DNA of 64,000 nt, taken from positions 1,540,452 through 1,604,451 of the forward strand of contig NW_002060952.1 in assembly GCF_000150275.1 (NCBI RefSeq). Direction: 5' to 3'. Below, piece by piece: positions 1 through 12,829 of the stretch. The translations under genes were made by a program, and so were the position numbers. Each line of letters starts with the position of its first letter. The stretch's first letter is position 1. Below the pieces are notes generated by a model that searched no databases, was not told the origin of the DNA, and worked only from the letters and a program-made list of their open reading frames with translations. This stretch comes from Trichoplax adhaerens. Its lineage: Eukaryota; Placozoa; Uniplacotomia; Trichoplacea; Trichoplacidae.

Positions 1-1894
1 GAAGCTCGAGTGGCTGAGAATCGAGTTTCAGAGCCTTGCGTGTATTTCGTGCTATTGCGCAACGTAGCTCTGAAGACAGGCAAGAACGTTAAATTCATAA
101 TTAAAATTGAGTAGCCAAGATAGATATATTGACCGAAAGAGCTTAGGTAATAATTACTATACAGTCGATTATTCCTTCTTTCCTGGATAATTTCTTATCA
201 ACATGATGCATACGCAATTAACTTGAAGTGCTCGTATTTATGATACGTTTACGTATTATAGACTACAATAATTTAAATAGACGATAAATACTTATTTCTA
301 CTGTTACTGTACTTCTAATCGTATGATAGTGATTGAAGTGATTTAAATTTTTTGATGATGAGGTCCATTTATTACCAGAGACTATATATGGAAAAGCGTT
401 CGTTTTGAACTAAAATACTACTATAAATTATGAGATATTTGGAATAGGTATACAGTACAGTAAATTAAGTCCACATTAATGGTTATTCTATTAGTACGAA
501 ATAATGAAAAAAAATCATTTCTGGCATCTTCTATTCCTAGTTCGATAAATTATCTGTACCTTGATTTGTTCGACATTTTGAAAAGTTGCAAATCCTACAT
601 GTATAAACTGTACCCTGTAAACGTTGATCGATTTTGTAGTGGTTGCTATGGACAACGGAGGATTTCCTCAGATACTATAGACCGGCGTACAGTACACTAT
701 ACCGTGTCCTGAACGATACTGCAGTTGGTAAGAAAATTTCCTTTTCGTTGTATTATAATGCATCTGTATGCAAATGAAAGCAGTACGAGAACCCTTAAGC
801 GTTGTTGTCATTGAGCACAACACTACGTCATCACGGTAGTCCAGAGAAGAAATCAAACCTCCATACTGTGCCAATGTACATTACTGCAGTTTCCGTACCT
901 AAATAGCAAAAGTAGCAAAAAATCGATAACATTTTGACTCATCGAAGAATTTTCATTAGCAGATGCTGCTAACGAATTTAGTTGCTGCCAAGCTTCAATT
1001 AAGGCATAATTTATGATATACTGCAATTATAATTGGTCGGGAATATCTTACAATGATATTGATCGTATGATGTCTACCTAAATACTGACACAGTTGGCTA
1101 AGAATTGTCGTACAAGGCTCAATTGGATTTGCTAAAGTCCAGTATATCGCTGCTATTGATGCTTGCAAGCGTGAGAATCTTCCGAATGTCGGATTTGAAC
1201 TGTCGTTTAATAAACACTTTATACTCCATTATAGCGATGCTTTGCACAGTAGCTTTATTATGATGAAAGTGTATTGGCATAGTTTTAAGCAAAGTGGCAT
1301 TTATTTTCATTCTGAAAATTGAGCGTTTGAAAGTATACACTTGAAATCTATTCTTGAAAGACTGTCATTTCTGATGGATACTACGTGTGGGTCGTATAGT
1401 ATTTATTAGGCTGTTGAATCTAGAGATATGGAGTAAGTGTTGGAAATAGAATAACCTTTTTTTAACTTATATTTCGCATATAGACATTCACTCCTTAGAA
1501 TAAATGATCCCTAGTTTATTGTTAATAGATACCCACTGATTATAGTCATTACGAAAATATTAATATATGATCTCAATAGCTCTGATACAGATATACGTAT
1601 CTAACGTGTCCCCTTCAAAATTAGACGAAAACAAGTCCTTAGTACATGATCTTATACGATTACAACTTTTCATTTACTACCGTACACAGTTTGGTAACCT
1701 TGAGAATACATTTAAAAGCTAACGTAATTTTGATAGAATGTTCGCCCTAGTATTAAAGCTTTAAGCTTTATAATTTAGACTCAGATGTATCAAATTGCTT
1801 TCATGATATGCACTGATCAAGTAATCACCTTGCTTGAGCTACATAAGTTCACCGTAACAGTGACATCGCTACATTTAAATTGTATGTTATTAGC
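1..1894. other. Upstream non-coding DNA, no gene seen
   Basis: All frames are broken by frequent stops and no conserved protein segment is recognisable. The stretch may hold an upstream exon or promoter of the reductase gene that follows, because a good splice acceptor (tttctaatag) lies at 1945-1954 just inside that gene. No TATA box or first exon could be fixed. Confidence 0.5.
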
Positions 1895-2929
1895 ATGACA
1901 GTGAATTTATGTAAAAAGAAAGTTCTAAACGTTGTGCTTACTCTTTCTAATAGGAATAATTCATCAAGGTCAGCCTGCAGCTGCTCCGATGAGCAATGCT
2001 TTTTATACATCAATAATCAGTCCTTGCCACCACCTCCTGAGGAACCATTGCAAAGTGATTGTTGTGGTCAAGGTTGTAATCCTTGCGTCTTCGATATCTA
2101 TGAAAGCGATATTGCAAAGTGGAAGAAGAAATGCCGTCGTATTCTTAATAATGAAGAAGATTTTCTGGAAGATACTACGAAAAATTGTCGTCTGGCAGGC
2201 ATAGTGCTTGATCAATTTACATCTTTACAGATCATATCCATACAAAAGATTACTGAAAAATTAATTACTTATCGATTTAAATTGCCTAATAATAAACCAC
2301 TGAATTTAAATCCTGGTCAGCATTTGCTATTAGCCCATAAAGCTAACGATTTTATGCTTACGCGTCAATATACACCAATAAGTTCCGTTGATACCGTTGG
2401 ATATTTCGATGTTTTTATCAAAATTTATGATAACGGTAAAATGTCAGATCAGATTCGACAATGGCATGTAGGAGATTATGCTATGTGGAGAGGACCTTAT
2501 GGCGATTTTCAATATCTGCCCAATCAATGCAAAAAGATATTAATGCTAGCGGCTGGAACTGGTGTTGCGCCGATGATACAAATTATACGCTATGTTATCA
2601 ATAATGAGAACGATGATACTCTACTTCATTTAATTTTATCCGTCAAGTATTATGACGACATAGCTTTAAAACATGACCTAGATGCTTTCAAGCAGTATTG
2701 GAATGTAACTGTCGAATACGTTCTAACTTGCGAGAAAGATACGAAAAAATTCAAATATGGTGATAAAATTACGCTTAGCAAGGTTGATCACCAATTTCTT
2801 GAAAAAGTCTTATTTCCTCCATCTCAAAATTCTAAAGTGCTTATATGCGGAACAAAATCATTCGAAAAAGACATGATAAAATATTTAAAGCAATTCGGCT
2901 TTACTGAAGAGAATTATTTTAAATTTTAG
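1895..2929 (+). CDS. CYB5RL: NADH-cytochrome b5 reductase-like protein (CYB5RL family)
   Basis: Predicted FAD-dependent NADH reductase of the ferredoxin-NADP-reductase fold, about 344 residues from the ATG at 1895. An N-terminal oxidoreductase-like motif is visible: a proline run (PPPPEEPL, residues about 45-52) followed by DCCGQGCNPCVFDIY. The flavin-binding motif RQYTPIS is at about 157-163, the pyridine-nucleotide motif GTGVAP at about 221-226, and the NADH-site motif ICGT near 317-320. The proline/cysteine N-terminal block is what separates CYB5RL from ordinary CYB5R1-4. The body is a single exon. The exact start is uncertain: a splice acceptor at 1954 lies in frame, so the first 20 residues may be replaced by an upstream exon. 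Electron acceptor and location cannot be read from the sequence. The family call is firm, the start is not. Confidence 0.9.
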   Translation: MTVNLCKKKVLNVVLTLSNRNNSSRSACSCSDEQCFLYINNQSLPPPPEEPLQSDCCGQGCNPCVFDIYESDIAKWKKKCRRILNNEEDFLEDTTKNCRLAGIVLDQFTSLQIISIQKITEKLITYRFKLPNNKPLNLNPGQHLLLAHKANDFMLTRQYTPISSVDTVGYFDVFIKIYDNGKMSDQIRQWHVGDYAMWRGPYGDFQYLPNQCKKILMLAAGTGVAPMIQIIRYVINNENDDTLLHLILSVKYYDDIALKHDLDAFKQYWNVTVEYVLTCEKDTKKFKYGDKITLSKVDHQFLEKVLFPPSQNSKVLICGTKSFEKDMIKYLKQFGFTEENYFKF

Positions 2930-3106
2930 AAATTTGAAAACCAGTACAATAACTAGAGCACTGTGGTACACACTCTAGCAGAGTCTAAATATACTCGTAT
3001 AGTACAGCGATTAGCTACAACTGACTTATTTACCAATGCCATTCTGTTTAAAGTATATAAACATAAATCACAATTTTTGATGCAGATACTGCAGATATTC
3101 CATTGA

Positions 3107-3112
3107 AATAAA
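3107..3112 (+). terminator. Polyadenylation signal AATAAA
   Basis: A canonical AATAAA hexamer lies 178 bp after the reductase stop codon and is the first one downstream. It probably marks the 3' end of that transcript, but in DNA this AT-rich the hexamer also occurs by chance. Confidence 0.45.
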
Positions 3113-4548
3113 ATTGTTCATTGATTTTGAGTTATGGTTAGCATTTGTAGCTTGTCTATTTATTATGGACATAATCTTTACAAGGTAACAGCATCTTTTA
3201 CGCCAACAACTACTCCTCCCCATAATTCTGCTAGTTGTACGCTAGGTGTTTAATCAATCAGTCAGCGGTAGAAAAATAGAATTTTAAACATCCTCATAAT
3301 AATTTAAATAAACAATCGCTGAGTAAATTTTTACTTTTACCGGTAATTTTATTATCTTACAATATCAGGATATGATTGTTGAGTGATACTGTAAAGGATA
3401 CGATACAATATCATAGGTTTGAAATATATAAACTGTTATTGTGCAAGGTAGTACTGTACTCAGTTTGTAAAGGACTCATCATGCCAATGTTATTATTTAA
3501 ATACAATTAGACTAGCTTTCTTGTTAATAAATAAGAAGTTAGTCGTTCATTTACAGATTGCACATGGCATTGTCAACATTCAACAGCACTTGTGTTAGTA
3601 AAAAATTGGTAAATTAACATAATTATAATATTACCTAAACACAGAAGCACCGTACGAATGTTATTTCAACGGTAATCAAATTACATTCGCAAAATATTCA
3701 TATGGTATCTAATAGACATACACCAGACACAACGATTGCAACATTTACATGAAAAGTCGATTATAATGGTTATTACGCAATAAGAAAGGACACTACCTAC
3801 TAGTTTTGAGATAATAGACAGTTATCTGATTGCAATTAATTACGTGTTACCAATAATAAACTACGTGCTTACAGGCACCAATGCTGCACGCGCTTATTTT
3901 GGGGCAGAATACATATCGCACTGTAAGTTGCTAACGGGTTCAGAATTTTAGTGTGAAACAGCCAATGGTTGAACAGTAACATAGGCACAACGCATAGTAA
4001 TTACTTAGGTTACGTACGTACGATCTAGAATCATTTGCAATCATCATCTATTTGGAATGAAATAGATTATTTCATAATCTAGCAGTCGCAACATTATACA
4101 ATCACTAATCATCGCAAATTGCTATCGTAGGTAACCTTTTCTTGATACAGCTGGCACATTTAACTTCCTCAAATTCCAAGCTGAATAAATTCGTCTACTA
4201 ATTCAATTTAATCATGGGGATAGCTTAGACTGCCAGAGCTTGACATATTTACAAAAACCACCCTTACGTTAGTGCACATAGTTAGATTGCTAGCATTGTA
4301 TTTTGTACTTTAGTTTTTGAGGATAGAGCTCAATAAACTACTTAGAGTTTGATGAATATAAATTTTCGGATTCGATATAATTCGTTTGAAGTAAGAGCTA
4401 GTTTTCATTATTTGTGTACAACACTACAATGATATTTTGCATAATTTCTTTAAGTGAATAGTAGGATCATAGACCTTGGCTGCATCCTACATAAGATAAT
4501 AGCTTTTTATATCAAGAATACTATAATCAAATTCTGAGGCACCAGAAA
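3113..4548. other. Intergenic DNA between convergent genes
   Basis: Non-coding AT-rich sequence between the 3' ends of the reductase (+) and MIER (-) genes. No open frame with recognisable content, no RNA gene and no obvious repeat was seen. Confidence 0.5.
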
Positions 4549-7500
4549 TCAGTCAGCAGTGGGAACTGTTGAATCTTGCTGCGTTGTAGTTTCTGAATCG
4601 AAATTTTTCACGAGAGTTAAAGATCCTTGGTTGTCTTCTGTCTGTTCATAGAAATTACTTTCTTCTAAATCTTCTAAGGTGCAAAAATAAATGTGAGTTA
4701 TACCTACAATCAAATCTAGGTAATGTCAAACTCTGCTCAATAATAAATATATAATTTTTATTATTTCACAAAGATTTAACATTTAACCTGTTGATCCCTG
4801 GTGATATAGGTCATTCAAGATAATTTGTTCATCGCATGCATAGTTATCAGGTTTATGCACATTAGGTACACGCAGACCAACAGGAAAGCGAGAGCTGAGA
4901 CTACCACCAGCTATGTTGTAACGTAAGGAAACAGTTAATGAAGAGTGTCCAAGTCCGAATTGGAATCTTAGCAAAAATCAGATATTATTGAGAAGACAGT
5001 TTACCAATCACATTATTATTCAGAGGCTCTGATGGATTAAGAGGTTGTGCCCGTTCATATGGATTCAAATGAGCATCAACCTCATTCTCATCAAGAAATC
5101 TGTCCATGTAGTCGCTGCAAATAAAGATTTCTTAAAATCAACATGCAAAAGTAATTTAATCCTATTAGTTAGACATATAGAACAGTAGACTTACGTGACA
5201 CCAGGCTGAAAATATCCTTTCCTTTTTCCGTTATTTAACTGCATAGTAAACGCATCATAGCGTTCTGTCTTTTTCCATAGGTAATAGAATTGTACGATTT
5301 CACCAACAGAGCGCGTCGGTAATAAGCTTTGACGAATCTGATAGAAGTTCTTCCCACAAAGTTTCAACCCTGTTCACAGAAAATAGGCCAACGTTACATT
5401 TTTTTCTGATAAATACTACATGTACTATTACTTTACTATATCATATTATTCATAAAATTTAAATTTCTTATGACCGTCTTCGAATTTACAACATTCATCT
5501 TCAGACCAAAAAGGTGCTATGATAGGTAGGTGGTACCAATATTAGTATTAGATGTTATAAACCTAAGTAATTCAATTGTATATAAACCCTTGTACTAAAA
5601 TTCTTACTTGAATCACTTAGACATTCTCCAGTAAAATGTTCTTTATGATTAATTGCTTTATCTACATCAAAATTGTTTTGGAGCAAAATGAACAGCGCTT
5701 TATCATCGTCTTTATTATGATTGCCTAATGGCAAGGTGGTGATGCCTTCAACATCAGGGGATGGCTGGCAATATTTTGAAAGATATTTAACCACTATCAC
5801 ATCCAAAAGACATCATGAAATTAGAATTTAGTACCTTCCAGTTAGTAATAAATAGTTCACAACTGCATCAGAAGCATTACCTCTATCCTCCTCTATGTTG
5901 TCGGGCGTCCACAATAAAGTATCTGATAGCACCGTTGAACATAAATACACACACACAATAGATTTGTTAGTTCACGTATATGATAACAAAAAGCTAGAAA
6001 AGAGGATTATACATTAATGCTTCTCCATTGTTACTCAGTGCCAGCAACAACACCGAGCAACAGATACTCCAATATTAAAATACCTCCTAGTGCTGGGTGG
6101 ATACTCTTTTTATCAGATTTCAAGGTATACTCAGGTATTTCGGCTTGATACTCAGGGCCAACACGAATTTCCTGTTGAAATACGAACGAATCCAGGCATG
6201 AACAAACGTACGATGCGTACCGTAATAGAGTATATGTAAGATACTTGAAAGTATCTTATCGACACTTCACTGACCTTCTTCCACTCCAACGGTTCGTAGT
6301 CTGAATCACTTTCATCGGATTCATCACTGTTGGCATCAGCTTGATTATACACTAAAGCCAGTTAGATGTCTTCAGAATATTCAATAAAGCTACGATTGTA
6401 CTGTTAAAAGTCACTTACTGTTAACTAAATCTCGGCTATCGGAGCCACTTCCACTACCAGCACTTTCTGATACATATTCATCATCGTTGTCCCTTTTCCG
6501 TTTCTCGCCAGTCTTAATTTCAGGTTCATCTATTTTATGGAATGATGCCGTAACAACGCCTTTCTTATCCTCCTCTCCAGAGCTTTCGTCTTTCTGCTGT
6601 GATTTAGCAGTCTCGCCGTATCCATACATAGCCATTAATTGTTCTAGTGGCATGTCTCCTTCCTACAAGCGTTAAATCGTTGATGTTATAAAATCATCGG
6701 ATAGCAGTTACAAGTTGGCTAAGAAGATTACTGTAATTAGCATTTTATCAGCAACTACTCATCACGTAAATTACTTCTTCAAGTAGGGCCAGTTCTTCCG
6801 CCTGAGTATCAGCATCAACATCGTCTTGTAATTCCTCATCTTCCATTGTCTGTTCATCATCAAAGTCATCCATCATCATCTCAACCGTAGGCTCGAATTC
6901 ATCGTCGCCTTAACAACGAAAGCAATAAAATCATTAGATGTCGTTAAAAGTAACTAATTACGATCTGTTTAGTCACATCATAAATCATTTAGATAGCCGT
7001 TACATGAAAACTATGGCTCGTTTTAAATTTTTACATTTAAGTTAACAAAGATGGATATTATATTTTAAGCCAGTCAATAAATGGTGATATGAAAAGTCTA
7101 CGCATCAAGGATATTATAACGGCTAAATGAGCGTTCTTTCCTTTAGACTTTATTCTCAGTAAGTTAGCTCTTAGCTATAAATACTTAACTAGTAAATAAA
7201 GCAACCAACGGCAATGAACCTTATAACAGAGCTAATAAAAATAAATCTGTGGGTATAATGCACTTAATTATCCATTACAGTTATATCAAATTTATATGCA
7301 GCAACACGTGATGTTTTGATAATTTAAGAAAGTAAAATAATGTCAAAATTGTATCAATATAGGTGATATTGCTGGGTTAATGAGATAAATGCTTATTTGA
7401 TGAGTTCCAAGTATAAGAGATTCTGAAATAATTTATAATAAAAATTTCAACAGTTCGCCCAATGACAGGATATAACCATTTTAACTAGTAATACATTAAT

Positions 7501-9276
7501 ACTTTGTATAAAAACGGACGATAGCCAAGTACAGTATGTTCCAGTAGGTTTGCAAATGACGATTTCGCAATGAGTATGCTGTTATGCATATCTATATTAA
7601 GCATGATTGTAGTATTTATTGATCTTTTTAGCAATGCGAAATCTACCAAACTATATCAATTGCGAAGTACCGTAATTACTTCATAACATATGCGATTAAT
7701 CAAAGATTGCAATGGAGCGAATTCACCCAATTATTATACTTTGTAATAAAGTAATATGATAACTTTTACATTATTACAAATATTAGCATGTTACATAGTG
7801 CGAAGGGCGCGTAAATATGAAAAAGTAATTCCAGCCAATATAGTGAATTTAAGAGTTTCTGTCAGATATAAATAAAAACATTTATCATGTTAAACGAGGT
7901 AAACTTTTAAGATATTGGATTCTTTTGAAACAGAATATACTTTTATTGTAATCAGTTACTCACAAATTTGCTTGTTTAGTATATAACTAGCTAGGAAAAC
8001 TTTACTTTTACGCCGATAAATAATTTTTGGGGAATAGATTGAATATTACTGTCTAAGAGTTAAAATCTGCTTACTGTTTCTCTTATTTATAGTGGGTCAT
8101 AACGAATCCAGATACATCATTAGGTAAATTTAGATAACATGGTGCTATGGATGGTTTTAGCTATACTGAGATATAGCACTAAGAAAAGATTAAAGGGGAC
8201 TACAACGTTTTGTGCAGGCTAAAAATTTTATCAATAGTAATCTTGCATACAAGGACAGTCTTAAAAGATATATGTACTTCAGTTGAAGCATTATACATTA
8301 AATAGGAGCTCATAATGATTGTAGAGAGATATTTTTGACTTAAAAATCATCAGAGAGCAGTCTTAATAAAAATCAAACGAAAACTTTTTAAAGGAAGAGT
8401 TGCTAGCAATTATTGATTAAACACGTTCAAAAGTATTATATTACTACCTGTGGGCAGAGTTTCCGGGGATACATCCTATAGAGAAATTATTTTAATACAT
8501 ATATCAGTAACATACTCATTCATTTTACTTAAAAGTAACACTCATGAATGAAATACCAGTATTAAGATGATGTATTCAAAATATAAAAAAAATTTAGCAC
8601 CGTAGGCCTGTACAACGATTGGTATCAATTGTATTCAAGAAATATTTAAACGTTAGCTAGTAAAAATTGAATCATTAGCGCTGATAATTTGCAGAAATTT
8701 CATGAATTGATACCGATCACGAATTAGGGGATCATAGAATGGCTATAGCAAGGGAAATTTATTACTTTTATGTTACTATAAATGCCCAGCTCGCTACTGA
8801 TAAACTAGGTCGAGTCTAAAAGTGAGAGTATTCAATCTAGATTAAGCTCTTGTATCCTTCCAATACTAATATAATACTGCAGCATAGACCGAATGATATC
8901 TATTGAAAGAATACAGTAGAGATTCGATTTAGAGGCTATTCTAGTATACGAATTGGTCTTCTACGGAGGAAAGTACAAAATTTTACTTGTACGATAATTG
9001 TACTAAGTCTAGATAGAAATGAGAAATTCGGCGGGCTAGTTATCTCAGCTGTTGTCGTCCGTCACTACAGCGACAGAGTTGCGCCGAAAATACTTCGATT
9101 CATAATTACATTAAAATATTATTAATAAAACCGAATATACATAGCAGTTTAGTGAAAAAAGTTTGAAAAATAACCAATTTAGTGTGTAAAGTGGATTATT
9201 TAGTTTTACCATCTCAAATTGGATACTTGATAATTCATTAAAATACTACTAGCAACGGAATTACCTTGTTCGCCAT
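4549..9276 (-). CDS. MIER1: MIER-type ELM2-SANT transcriptional corepressor, 13 coding exons
   Basis: Nuclear corepressor that in other animals recruits HDAC1/2 through ELM2-SANT. Exons (high to low): 9265-9276, 8448-8475, 6775-6908, 6419-6662, 6275-6351, 6084-6171, 5881-5922, 5608-5793, 5475-5516, 5195-5369, 5005-5114, 4788-4910, 4549-4673. Together they make 1,386 bp or 461 residues with every phase consistent. Visible in order: an acidic N-terminus with FEPTVEMMMDDFDDE; the family box MPLEQLMAMYGYG; an acidic/Ser-rich linker with the basic stretch KRKR; ELM2 starting EWKKEIRVGPEYQAEIP; SANT starting FWSEDECCKFE and ending FYYLWKKTERYD; then the family hallmark PGVTDYMDRFLDENE and a variable tail. 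The first coding exon is only four codons (MANK) and the second only 28 bp. Orthology is to the MIER1/2/3 group as a whole; a pre-duplication single copy is likely. Confidence 0.95.
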
Positions 9277-9310
9277 CTTCTCAGTTGTCGAATTTCCAGC
9301 TTGACTGATT

Positions 9311-10375
9311 TACAGTACAGTACAGTACCGTCGATGAGTTTTACGCTTGCGCTGTACCGTACACGGTACCGTACAGTACAGCACAGTAGATTCTAGAAAC
9401 AGTACTGTAGTACTGTAGAAAAGCGTGTAAAACAGATGTCATTTAGAAAGAGATAAAGTCTTAACATTGCATTGCAAATCCGCGCCTCGTCTTGCGACGT
9501 TTATTTTACACATACCTTTCACCAAAATGCATAGAGACAAAAGCCTAGCCTTACAGTATTTAACTTTAACGCCTCTTGCCTACAGTATACAGTACTGTAC
9601 AGTACTGTAAAAGTGCAGTACTGTACTGTACAGTATTAATTGGAAACTAAAGACTGTACTGTACTGTACAGTACATACTTATTGCCTCTTGCCTACAGTC
9701 TGAAAGTCCAGTACAGTATTAATTGGAAACTAAAGACTGTACTGGACTTATTGCCTCTCGCCTCTAAAAGTCCAGTACAGGATTAATTGGAAACTAAAGA
9801 CTGTCCTGTACTTGATGCATCTTGACTATAAAAGTCCAGTACAGGATTAATTGGAAACTAAAGACTGTATTTACTGTACTTATTGCCTCTTGCCTACAGT
9901 ATAAAATTTCAGTACAGAATTTTTAGTTGGAAACTAAAGACTGTACAGTACTGTACTTTTGCCTCTTGCCTCTAAAAGTCCAGTACGGTACAGTATTAAT
10001 TGGAAACTAAAGACTGTACTGTACAGTACTTATTGCCTCTTGCCTTTAAAAGTCCAGTACAGTACAGTATTAATTGGAAATTAAAGACTGTACTGTACAG
10101 TACTGTACTGTACTGGACTTACAGTACTGTATTGCCTCTTGCCTCTAAAAGTTCAGTACTGTACACTGTACAGTACAGTACAGTACTTATGCTACAGTAT
10201 CTCGATGGAAAAAAAACACTGTACAGTACAGTACAGTACAGATGATACAGTCTTACTTATGTGATAGTACTGTACTGTACAGGGTACACTGTACTGTCCA
10301 GTACAATACCGCACAGTACAGTGTACAGTAGTGTAAAATAAGAAAAAACCTGTACTGTACAGTTCTGTACACTGT
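9311..10375. repeat. Palindromic GTACTGTAC satellite with an embedded minisatellite
   Basis: Dense runs of the self-complementary words GTAC, TACAGTAC and GTACTGTACAGTAC fill this stretch. From about 9634 to 10085 they are organised into roughly seven tandem units of 60-85 bp. Each unit holds a non-palindromic core TTAATTGGAAACTAAAGACT (cores near 9636, 9718, 9783, 9844, 9993 and 10070, one more diverged near 9925), then GTAC words, then a TTGCCTCTTGCCT block. The array lies between the divergent start sites of MIER (-) and the small gene at 10627 (+). Open frames here are by-products of the repeat. Confidence 0.9.
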
Positions 10376-10626
10376 GTACTCTACTGTTCCTTGCACTGTA
10401 GAGTCAGTTTACAACTAGCCAACAAATTTCTCAACCATCAACACTCGTTTCTTTTCAGTCAGCACCACGTTCAATGGGACAGCATTTGTATTCCCGCAGC
10501 CTGTGAAGGTGATATGCAAAAAATTCCTCTTCACTCATATCAAGGACAATAATTATTTAAAAGTAGCATCCAAGGATTGCCTGTAGGCTCGACAAGTTGT
10601 AGTGGTTTACATACAGTATACTGGCA

Positions 10627-12087
10627 ATGACGCAAGCAGTGGACCAAATCAATGATATCCTAAGGCTTCTAAATGATTTGGATACGGAAATCGATAAATT
10701 CTTTTCCTCCATGTAAGTGCAAATAACAATTTCCTCACTCATGTTCGCTATCCACACAATCAAACACTCTCTATCATAAAAGGATCTCTATGCATAACTC
10801 TCTGTTGATGTATAATTCCTTTTAAAAATCTTGCAATCAACATAATGTATTGCAAAATACTGCTGCATACTGAAATTCCACGTAATACTATTACCGATAT
10901 CTATGCTAGAAAAGATCTAATATTGCATGATAGTGATATCTTCAGATTGGTTTTACATCATTGTAGGGTAAAGTGCTTACTCACTACGTTTATTATTTTA
11001 TTGTGTGGCAGCAATATACTCTGGGTAAAATAACAATAGACCTGTGCTGCGTAGAATTTTATTCAGTTCATTTTATAAATTTCTGAGCTGCTTGTTGCTT
11101 CCTTGGATTATGGCTTCATGACATTTCAGGTTTTGTGTTATGATTTATTCTTACAGGCAGCAATCATGCAGTGTGAGGTACACCAAGACTGATATTGATG
11201 GTAAGAGAACTTATATATTTTATTATTAACCCATTGTCCATAGAAGCAGTATGATGGATTATGTTGGCATTTTGATAAAATTACATGTTTTGCTTTGCAA
11301 GGACGTACTAGTTTTGAAGCTAATCAATCAATCACGCACATACTACTAAAAGAGAGTACAGCATAACAAAATTGAGTTCAGTATTGATGTGCATTTTTGC
11401 GCATTCAAAAGTTGTGAGTATGACTCCTGTGAAGATGGTTGTTAATAATAATGATCAACCGTAAATATACTCCAATAATTAATGAATATAAACTAAATAG
11501 CTAAGGGACTGATAGACCAGAGTCAATTCAGCAAATTGTGAATATCATGGATTTATTGATTTACTCAATGACTACAGTTGGAAGAATTCGGTAAATGCTA
11601 TAGGATAATTATTCATTTATTGAATGCCGTCGAGTTTTAATAGAAAAAGCTATTTCATATCTCGAATGATGCTTTCAATTGGGCATTGCAAAGATAATAA
11701 TCAACCGGATATATTGTTAAAATCATATCAACACATCGTTGATATTAGTCAACTAATGTAAGGCACAGGGGCTCTGTTAGTGTTCATATCTGCTTAATTA
11801 TTCCAGATATAAATAATCGATTTTCATTGATCAATAACGTATTATGTAAATTCTTATCGGATAAAGGTGATCTTCAGGCCTTACTAAAGATGCGACAAGA
11901 CATTGAAAGCAAAGTGAAGGAATATGGGCTAAATTGTGTTCCACTAGACTGGCCAAAAAATGCGAAAGAAAAAGATTTATTGGCCGGTATTAAGCAAGAA
12001 GCAAGTGTATTAAGAACAAATAACACTAAACTTCAAGATAGCTGTAGCACCATTCATAACATCGTAGCAAATCAGAGAACAGTATAA
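10627..12087 (+). CDS. Unrecognised small helical protein, 3 exons
   Basis: Exons 10627-10712, 11157-11200 and 11807-12087 join in phase (2 then 1) into 136 residues with good splice sites (gtaagt, gtaaga; acceptors ttacag and ttccag). The protein opens MTQAVDQINDILRLLNDL. It is almost entirely predicted amphipathic helix: residues 4-29, a middle helix around INNRFSLINNVLCKFL, and a C-terminal heptad-like segment LLAGIKQEASVLRTNNTKL. A single short DWPKN turn separates the last two. There is no signal peptide or membrane segment. Size and helical layout resemble small subunits of large complexes (for example Mediator or kinetochore/BLOC-type subunits), but I could not match it to a named family and do not assign one. 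It shares its upstream region with MIER. Confidence 0.8.
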
Positions 12088-12829
12088 TAGGCATATTCGG
12101 ATTGTGAACGCTGTATGAATCTTTCAATAGTCATAATGATGCTTATTCTCGATGAATAGGATTAATTATGTCGTACTAGCATTGGCAAATTATGATCGCA
12201 ATTAGCTTGTTATAAATAAAATGTCTTTTATAGTCGGTCCTGTGAATTTGTCAATTAGTTACCATTGACTGCTATTGTCAGTGCATTACGTGTACGTAAC
12301 AATGAATCCTGTCATGAAGCCATGAAGTGTACGTAAATTTCAGATACTATCTGAAACAATTCTGTAATTTATTAACTTTAAAAAGCTGTCTCCGTAATTT
12401 TCATGTGATTCGTGTTAATATCATGCTTTCCGTACTGTGCTAAAGATCATAATGATTGCATGGTATGTTTGTATAACTACTGTATATTATGGTTCATTTA
12501 TCTATGCATACAAATAAGCTTTCTCATATAAGTGAAGAGTAAATTTTTAAATTCGTCATTGATTTAATGGCAGTTTCATAACAGAACATTTGTAAGTTAT
12601 GAATTTGGATTGCTATATTTGCTTGTAAATATGCCTGCTTAAGTAAGACATATAATGTATCATAGATAGCATAAATACGTACCGTTAGTTTAGGCAATTC
12701 GTAGATACTTTTATATGATTTATATACTATGGTATACTATGTTGACTTCGGTTGCGAATCTGCAATTAAAATATTGGTATTCCTTATCGTTATGCCATGG
12801 ATGCATCATATAATTAATTATATTAATTG
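12088..12829. other. Intergenic DNA between convergent genes
   Basis: AT-rich spacer between the 3' ends of the small helical gene (+) and SETD9 (-). AATAAAATG at 12215 could serve the upstream gene as a polyadenylation signal. Nothing else was recognised. Confidence 0.5.

Noticed and set aside
10000-10245. 81-codon frame in the first satellite
   Set aside because: Same repeat artefact; it translates the minisatellite units.
9311-10375. CRISPR-like array
   Set aside because: The regular repeat spacing is superficial: the spacers are themselves repeated and palindromic, and the host is eukaryotic.
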